Source: Panulirus ornatus (lineage: Eukaryota > Arthropoda > Malacostraca > Decapoda > Palinuridae). From it: 64,000 nucleotides of DNA. Positions 58,892-64,000 of the stretch are shown in pieces (the stretch's first letter is position 1; every line of letters begins with the position of its first letter). Below the pieces are notes generated by a model, which saw only the letters and a list, made by a program, of their open reading frames with translations, had not been told where the DNA came from and made no database searches. The stretch spans positions 23,205,440 to 23,269,439 of the forward strand of contig NC_092270.1 in assembly GCF_036320965.1 (NCBI RefSeq), given 5' to 3'. The position numbers and the translations under genes are program-made.

Positions 58892-59652
58892 GCAAAGGGG
58901 ATAAGAGTGAGTGGTCAAATTACAGAGGTATAAGTTTGTTGAGTATTCCTGGTAAATTATATGGGAGGGTATTGATTGAGAGGGTGAAGGCATGTACAGA
59001 GCATCAGATTGGGGAAGAGCAGTGTGGTTTCAGAAGTGGTAGAGGATGTGTGGATCAGGTGTTTGCTTTGAAGAATGTATGTGAGAAATACTTAGAAAAG
59101 CAAATGGATTTGTATGTAGCATTTATGGATCTGGAGAAGGCATATGATAGAGTTGATAGAGATGCTCTGTGGAAGGTATTAAGAATATATGGTGTGGGAG
59201 GCAAGTTGTTAGAAGCAGTGAAAAGTTTTTATCGAGGATGTAAGGCATGTGTACGTGTAGGAAGAGAGGAAAGTGATTGGTTCTCAGTGAATGTAGGTTT
59301 GCGGCAGGGGTGTGTGATGTCTCCATGGTTGTTTAATTTGTTTATGGATGGGGTTGTTAGGGAGGTGAATGCAAGAGTTTTGGAAAGAGGGGCAAGTATG
59401 AAGTCTGTTGGGGATGAGAGAGCTTGGGAAGTGAGTCAGTTGTTGTTCGCTGATGATACAGCACTGGTGGCTGATTCATGTGAGAAACTGCAGAAGCTGG
59501 TGACTGAGTTTGGTAAAGTGTGTGAAAGAAGAAAGTTAAGAGTAAATGTGAATAAGAGCAAGGTTATTAGGTACAGTAGGGTTGAGGGTCAAGTCAATTG
59601 GGAGGTGAGTTTGAATGGAGAAAAACTGGAGGAAGTGAAGTGTTTTAGATAA
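58795..59652 (+). pseudogene. RTE-29 reverse transcriptase palm, ended by a nonsense codon
   Basis: The first 32 codons come from the older relic; family sequence begins at GDKSEWSNYRGISLLSIPGK. GFRSGRGCVDQVFALKN, MDLEKAYDRVDRDALWKVLR, GLRQGCVMSPWLFNLFMDG, QLLFADDTALVADSCEKLQK and VNVNKSKVIRYSRVEGQ follow with all catalytic Asp codons, then EEVKCFR and TAA. It would be catalytically complete in the palm but has no fingers or endonuclease. Confidence 0.85.
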
Positions 59653-60409
59653 CTGGGAGTGGATCTGGCAGCGGATGGAAGCGGAAGTGGATCATAGGGT
59701 GGGGGAGGGGGCGAAAATTCTGGGAGCCTTGAAGAATGTGTGGAAGTCGAGAACATTATCTCGGAAAGCAAAAATGGGTATGTTTGAAGGAATAGTGGTT
59801 CCAACAATGTTGTATGGTTGCGAGGCATGGGCTATGGATAGAGTGGTGCGCTGGAGGATGGATGTGCTGGAAATGAGATGTTTGAGGACAATGTGTGGTG
59901 TGAGGTGGTTTGATCGAGTAAGTAACGTAAGGGTAAGAGAGATGTGTGGAAATAAAAAGAGCGTGGTTGAGAGAGCAGAAGAGGGTGTTTTGAAATGGTT
60001 TGGGCACATGGAGAGAATGAGTGAGGAAAGATTGACCAAGAGGATATATGTGTCGGAGGTGGAGGGAACGAGGAGAAGAGGGAGACCAAATTGGAGGTGG
60101 AAAGATGGAGTGAAAAAGATTTTGTGTGATTGGGGCCTGAACATGCAGGAGGGTGAAAGGAGGGCAACGAATAGAGTGAATTGGAGCGATGTGGTATACC
60201 GGGGTTGACGTGCTGTCAGTGGATTGAATCAAGGCATGTGAAGCGTCTGGGGTAAACCATGGAAAGCTGTGTAGGTATGTATATTTGCGTGTGTGGACGT
60301 ATGTATATGCATGTGTATGGGGGTGGGTTGGGCCATTTCTTTCGTCTGTTTCCTTGCGCTACCTCGCAAACGCGGGAGACAGCGACAAAGCACAAAAAAA
60401 AAAAAAAAA
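58892..60409 (+). mobile_element. Young RTE LINE, 5'-truncated, short 3'UTR (RTE-29)
   Basis: Starts gcaaaggggataagagtgag (KGDKSE). The RT is open to a TAA at 59650-59652 (tat to taa in FRYLG). An 8-base loss near 59679 (aaccatgg) shifts the frame, then the C-terminal domain is open to TGA at 60206. Short 3'UTR, tail, A-run to 60409. Confidence 0.9.
59675..60208 (+). pseudogene. RTE-29 C-terminal domain frame
   Basis: 177 codons: [100 protein letters not shown] and [10 protein letters not shown]. Separated from the RT frame by the nonsense codon and the 8-base loss. Confidence 0.8.
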
Positions 60410-60456
60410 TGAGTGGATGGGCCATTCTTCTTCTGTTTCGTGGCGCTACCTCACTG
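60410..60456 (+). mobile_element. Solitary diverged LINE tail
   Basis: tgagtggatgggccattctt, then ctgtttcgtggcgctacctc: a second tail directly after the A-run of RTE-29. Confidence 0.65.
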
Positions 60457-60627
60457 AATCTCTTTGAGTTTGGCTTATATCTGTTTCATTAGATAGTGTA
60501 TAAGGTTATTTAGAAATTGGAAGATACCATTTGTATAACTGTAAAGTTATTAACTACCCTAGGTTTACACACAGTTTTCTTTAAATGTTAACACCAAAAA
60601 GTAAGGTCAAGAGTAAGTGCAGAGTGC

Positions 60628-60629
<2 letters not shown>

Positions 60630-60696
<67 letters not shown>
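60630..60696. repeat. (TA)n microsatellite at a LINE 5' junction
   Basis: 67 bases of TA, ending exactly where RTE-30 begins. Confidence 0.95.
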
Positions 60697-60698
<2 letters not shown>

Positions 60699-60733
60699 AG
60701 AAGAAAGAGAAGAGAGAGGCATTTGGACGATTT

Positions 60734-61792
60734 TTGCAGGGAAAAAATGCAATTGAGTGGGAGAAGTATAAAAGAAAGAGACAGGAGGTCAAGAGAAAGG
60801 TGCAAGAGGTGAAAAAAAGGGCAAATGAGAGTTGGGGTGAGAGACTATCAGTAAATTTTAGGGAGAATAAAAAGATGTTCTGGAAGGAGGTAAATAAAGT
60901 GCGTAAGACAAGGGAGCAAATGGGAACTTCAGTGAAGGGCGTAAATGGGGAGGTGATAACAAGTAATGGTGATGTGAGAAGGAGATGGAATGAGTATTTT
61001 GAAGGTTTGTTGAATGTGTCTGATGACAGAGTGGCAGATATAGGGTGTTTGGGTCGAGGTGGTGTGCAAAGTGAGAGGGTTAGGGAAAATGATTTGGTAA
61101 ACAGAGAAGAGGTAGTAAAAGCTTTGCGGAAGATGAAAGCCGGCAAGGCACTAGGTTTGGATGGTATTGCAGTGGAATTTATTAAAAAAGGGGGTGACTG
61201 TATTGTTGACTGGTTGGTAAGGTTATTTAATGTATGTATGACTCATGGTGAGGTGCCTGAGGATTGGCGGAATGCGTGCATAGTGCCATTGTACAAAGGC
61301 AAAGGGGATAAGAGTGAGTGCTCAAATTACAGAGGTATAAGTTTGTTGAGTATTCCTGGTAAATTATATGGGAGGGTATTGATTGAGAGGGTGAAGGCAT
61401 GTACAGAGCATCAGATTGGGGAAGAGCAGTGTGGTTTCAGAAGTGGTAGAGGATGTGTGGATCAGGTGTTTGCTTTGAAGAATGTATGTGAGAAATACTT
61501 AGAAAAGCAAATGGATTTGTATGTAGCATTTATGGATCTGGAGAAGGCATATGATAGAGTTGATAGAGATGCTCTGTGGAAGGTATTAAGAATATATGGT
61601 GTGGGAGGCAAGTTGTTAGAAGCAGTGAAAAGTTTTTATCGAGGATGTAAGGCATGTGTACGTGTAGGAAGAGAGGAAAGTGATTGGTTCTCAGTGAATG
61701 TAGGTTTGCGGCAGGGGTGTGTGATGTCTCCATGGTTGTTTAATTTGTTTATGGATGGGGTTGTTAGGGAGGTAAATGCAAGAGTCTTGTAA
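60734..61792 (+). pseudogene. RTE-30 linker and RT palm, ended by the same nonsense codon as RTE-1
   Basis: 352 codons: basic linker ([40 protein letters not shown]), KAGKALGLDGIAVEFIKKGG, VPLYKGKGDKSECSNYRG, GFRSGRGCVDQVFALKN, MDLEKAYDRVDRDALWKVLR and GLRQGCVMSPWLFNLFMDG, then NARVL and TAA where GAA is expected. RTE-1 has the identical change at 2824. Confidence 0.85.
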
Positions 61793-61804
61793 AGAGGGGC
61801 AAGT

Positions 61805-62209
61805 ATGAAGTCTGTTGGGGATGAGAGAGCTTGGGAAGTGAGTCAGTTGTTGTTCGCTGATGATACAGCGCTGGTGGCGGATTCATGTGAGAAACTGCAG
61901 AAGCTGGTGACGGAGTTTGGTAAAGTGTGTGGAAGAAGAAAGTTAAGAGTAAATGTGAATAAGAGCAAGGTTATTAGGTACAGTAGGGTTGAGGGTCAAG
62001 TCAATTGGGAGGTGAGTTTGAATGGAGAAAAACTGGAGGAAGTGAAGTGTTTTAGATATCTGGGAGTGGATCTGGCAGCGGATGGAACCATGGAAGCGGA
62101 AGTGGATCATAGGGTGGGGGAGGGGGCGAAAATTTTGGGAGCCTTGAAAAATGTGTGGAAGTCGAGAACATTATCCCGGAAAGCAAAAATGGGTATGTTG
62201 AAGGAATAG
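61805..62209 (+). pseudogene. RTE-30 RT catalytic core end
   Basis: 134 codons continuing the same frame after the nonsense codon: QLLFADDTALVADSCEKLQK, VCGRRKLRVNVNKSKVIRYS, CFRYLGVDLAADGTMEAEVD and [20 protein letters not shown], then a frameshift (MLKE) from a lost T. Confidence 0.85.
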
Positions 62210-62622
62210 TAGTTCCAACAATGTTGTATGGTTGCGAGGCATGGGCTATGGATAGAGTTGTGCGCAGGAGGATGGATGTGCTGGAAATGAGATGTTTGAG
62301 GACAATGTGTGGTGTGAGGTGGTTTGATCGAGTAAGTAACGTAAGGGTAAGAGAGATGTGTGGAAATAAAAAGAGCGTGGTTGAGAGAGCAGAAGAGGGT
62401 GTCTTGAAATGGTTTGGGCACATGGAGAGAATGAGTGAGGAAAGATTGACCAAGAGGATATATGTGTCGGAGGTGGAGGGAACGAGGAGAAGAGGGAGAC
62501 CAAATTGGAGGTGGAAAGATGGAGTGAAAAGGATTTTGTGTGATCGGGGCCTAAACATGCAGGAGGGTGAAAGGCGTGCAAGGAATAGAGTGAATTGGAG
62601 CGATGTGGTATACAGGGGTTGA
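62155..62622 (+). pseudogene. RTE-30 C-terminal domain frame
   Basis: Family codons from about 62200: [93 protein letters not shown]. The first 15 codons are out of frame. Confidence 0.8.
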
Positions 62623-62824
62623 CGTGCTGTCAGTGGATTGAATCAGGGCATGTGAAGCGTCCGGGGTAAACCATGGAAAGCTGTGTAGGTATGTATATTT
62701 GCGTGTGTGGACGTGTGTATGTACATGTGTATGGGGGGGTTGGGCCATTTCTTTCGTCTGTTTCCTTGCGCTACCTCGCAAACGCGGGAGACAGCGACAA
62801 AGTATAAAAAAAAAAAAAAAAAAT

Positions 62825-62884
62825 ATATTATATATATATATTTATTTTTTTATTTTTTTTTTTTTTTTTTTATACTTTATATTT
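62825..62884. repeat. T-rich and TA low-complexity spacer
   Basis: TA and T runs between the A-run of RTE-30 and the next LINE's upstream region. Confidence 0.8.
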
Positions 62885-63066
62885 GTAAATAAATTATACA
62901 TTTCCTTTTTCCATAGCCAGAGGTTGAACCAGTATGTGACATTCATTTTTCATTTCATTTCAAGCTAGAAGTTTCAGTTTTCTAAATTGTTTCTTACATT
63001 TTTTCGTATGTATATATATGTATGTGTGTGTGTGTGTATATGTGCATATGTGTGTGTAAGTGTGTG

Positions 63067-63099
<33 letters not shown>

Positions 63100-63226
63100 T
63101 ATCCCTGGGGATAGGGGTGAAAGAATACTTCCCACGCATTCCTCGCGTGTCGTAGAAAGCGACTAGAGGGGACGGGAGCGGGGGGGCCAGAAATCCTCCC
63201 CTCCTTGTACTTTTTAACTTTCTAAA
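62885..63226 (+). mobile_element. RTE LINE 5'UTR and upstream shared block (RTE-31)
   Basis: 62885-63017 matches 3956-4087 (acatttcctttttccatagc, gaggttgaaccagtatgtga). Then come TG/TA repeats and, from about 63099, the 5'UTR block tatccctggggataggggtg, agaatacttcccacgcattc, cgtgtcgtagaaagcgacta, ggccagaaatcctcccctcc. This block also forms the 5' part of SINE-B at 9012-9259. Whether the region before 63099 belongs to the LINE or to a duplicated flank is open. Confidence 0.65.
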
Positions 63227-64000
63227 ATGGGAAACAGAAGAAGGAGTCACGCGGGGAGTGCTCATCCTCCTCGAAGGCTCAGATTGGGGTGCCTAAATGT
63301 GTGTGGATGTAACCAAGATGTGAAAAAAGGAGAGATAGGTAGTATGTTTGAGGAAAGGAACCTGGATGTTTTGGCTCTGAGTGAAACGAAGCTCAAGGGT
63401 AAAGGGGAAGAGTGGTTTGGGAAGGTCTTGGGAGTAAAGTCAGGGGTTAGTGAGAAGACAAGAGCAAGGGAAGGAGTAGCAATACTCCTGAAACAGGAGT
63501 TGTGGGAGTATGTGATAGAATGTAAGAAAGTAAATTCTCGATTAATATGGGTAAAACTGAAAGTTGATGGAGAGAGATGGGTGATTATTGGTGCATATGC
63601 ACCTGGGCATGAGAAGAAAGATCATGAGAGGCAAGTGTTTTGGGAGCAGCTGAATGAATGTGTTAGTGGTTTTGATGCACGAGACCGGGTTATAGTGATG
63701 GGTGATTTGAATGCAAAGGTGAGTAATGTGGCAGTTGAGGGAATAATTGGTATACATGGGGTGTTCAGTGTTGTAAATGGAAATGGTGAAGAGCTTGTAG
63801 ATTTATGTGCTGAAAAAGGACTGATGATTGGGAATACCTGGTTTAAAAAGCGAGATATACATAAGTATACTTATGTAAGTAGGAGAGATGGCCATGGAGC
63901 GTTGTTGGATTACGTGTTAGTTGACAGGCGCGTGAAAGAGAGACTTTTGGATGTTAATGTGCTGAGAGGTGCAACTGGAGGGATGTCTGATCATTTTCTT
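63227..64000 (+). CDS. RTE LINE APE-type endonuclease, open, runs off the window
   Basis: 258 codons without a stop from the ATG after cttgtactttttaactttct. Apurinic endonuclease-like fold motifs in order: CLNVCG (Asn24), ALSETKLKG (Glu53), IGAYAPG (Tyr124), VMGDLNAKV (Asp160, Asn162), NTWFKKRDIHKYTYVSRRDG, LLDYVLVD (Asp228) and GMSDHF (Ser254, Asp255, His256). All expected catalytic positions are present. The enzyme would nick chromosomal DNA to start target-primed reverse transcription. The domain resembles the RTE-derived CFDP2 (craniofacial development protein 2) domain. I chose this ATG because RTE-6, PLE-adjacent 1-233 and 4280 share the same start region. It is the only intact endonuclease here; the RT would lie past base 64000. 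Confidence 0.85.
   Translation, partial: MGNRRRSHAGSAHPPRRLRLGCLNVCGCNQDVKKGEIGSMFEERNLDVLALSETKLKGKGEEWFGKVLGVKSGVSEKTRAREGVAILLKQELWEYVIECKKVNSRLIWVKLKVDGERWVIIGAYAPGHEKKDHERQVFWEQLNECVSGFDARDRVIVMGDLNAKVSNVAVEGIIGIHGVFSVVNGNGEELVDLCAEKGLMIGNTWFKKRDIHKYTYVSRRDGHGALLDYVLVDRRVKERLLDVNVLRGATGGMSDHFL

Larger units (their letters stand above)
60697..62824 (+). mobile_element. Young RTE LINE, 5'-truncated, short 3'UTR (RTE-30)
   Basis: Starts in the linker (agagaagaaagagaagagag, LVKEKREAF codons), then complete RT and C-terminal domain, TGA near 62620, short 3'UTR, tail and A19 ending about 62824. Two lesions: TAA at 61790-61792, and a one-base loss in the tttg run near 62198. Confidence 0.9.

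Overview
This is eukaryotic, repeat-dominated DNA. There are no bacterial operons, ribosome-binding sites or rRNA genes, and I found no tRNA gene. The repeat mix (one very abundant RTE-clade LINE, Penelope-like elements with GIY-YIG domains, Jockey/CR1-group LINEs, Tigger/pogo DNA transposons, long (TA)n arrays) and the repeated 3' tail module look most like an arthropod, probably a decapod crustacean. That assignment rests on general resemblance and was not searched.

By my tally about 41 kb of the 64 kb comes from a single RTE-type LINE family, present as about 30 copies or pieces on both strands. Read across copies, the element has a 5'UTR, an APE-type endonuclease (start at 63227-64000), a linker, a reverse transcriptase with the MDLEKAYDRV, GLRQGCVMSP and LLFADDTALV blocks, a C-terminal domain ending near VNWxDVVYRG, a 3'UTR and a conserved hairpin-like tail followed by oligo(A). 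No copy in the window is intact from end to end. The longest open RT stretches are at 7504-9006 (minus), 39209-40663 (minus), 22857-23900 (plus) and 60734-61792 (plus). Three generations can be told apart: an old form with CGA at the end of the ORF and a long 3'UTR, an intermediate with TGA and a long 3'UTR, and a young form with TGA and a 3'UTR shortened by about 0.3 kb. Nested insertions agree with this order.

Layout. 1-7 kb: three Penelope-like pieces, two of them head-to-head, one broken by an RTE insertion, plus RTE copies. 7-18.8 kb: almost continuous RTE copies, an inverted RTE pair bordered by (TA)n, and a palindromic SINE-like element. 18.8-22 kb: mostly unrecognised sequence. 22-32 kb: RTE mosaic, including a young copy inserted in an old one. 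32-36.7 kb: low-repeat stretch with two decayed Tigger transposases and a decayed Jockey/CR1-group LINE. 36.7-41.8 kb: RTE mosaic with two (TA)n arrays of nearly 90 bp. 41.8-49.8 kb: the most gene-like region, with a CRE/GC-box promoter and a possible first coding exon, a decayed CR1-group LINE, and a spliced but disabled copy of the peroxin-7 gene. 49.8-52.8 kb: RTE piece, MITE-like element and an AT-rich satellite array with a period of about 0.3 kb. 52.8-64 kb: RTE mosaic ending in an open endonuclease frame that runs off the window.

The genes do not form a pathway. The biology here is LINE amplification, short elements that borrow LINE ends, and old host or transposon genes decaying between them. 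The only host-gene candidates are the exon at 42627-42695 and the PEX7 pseudogene.
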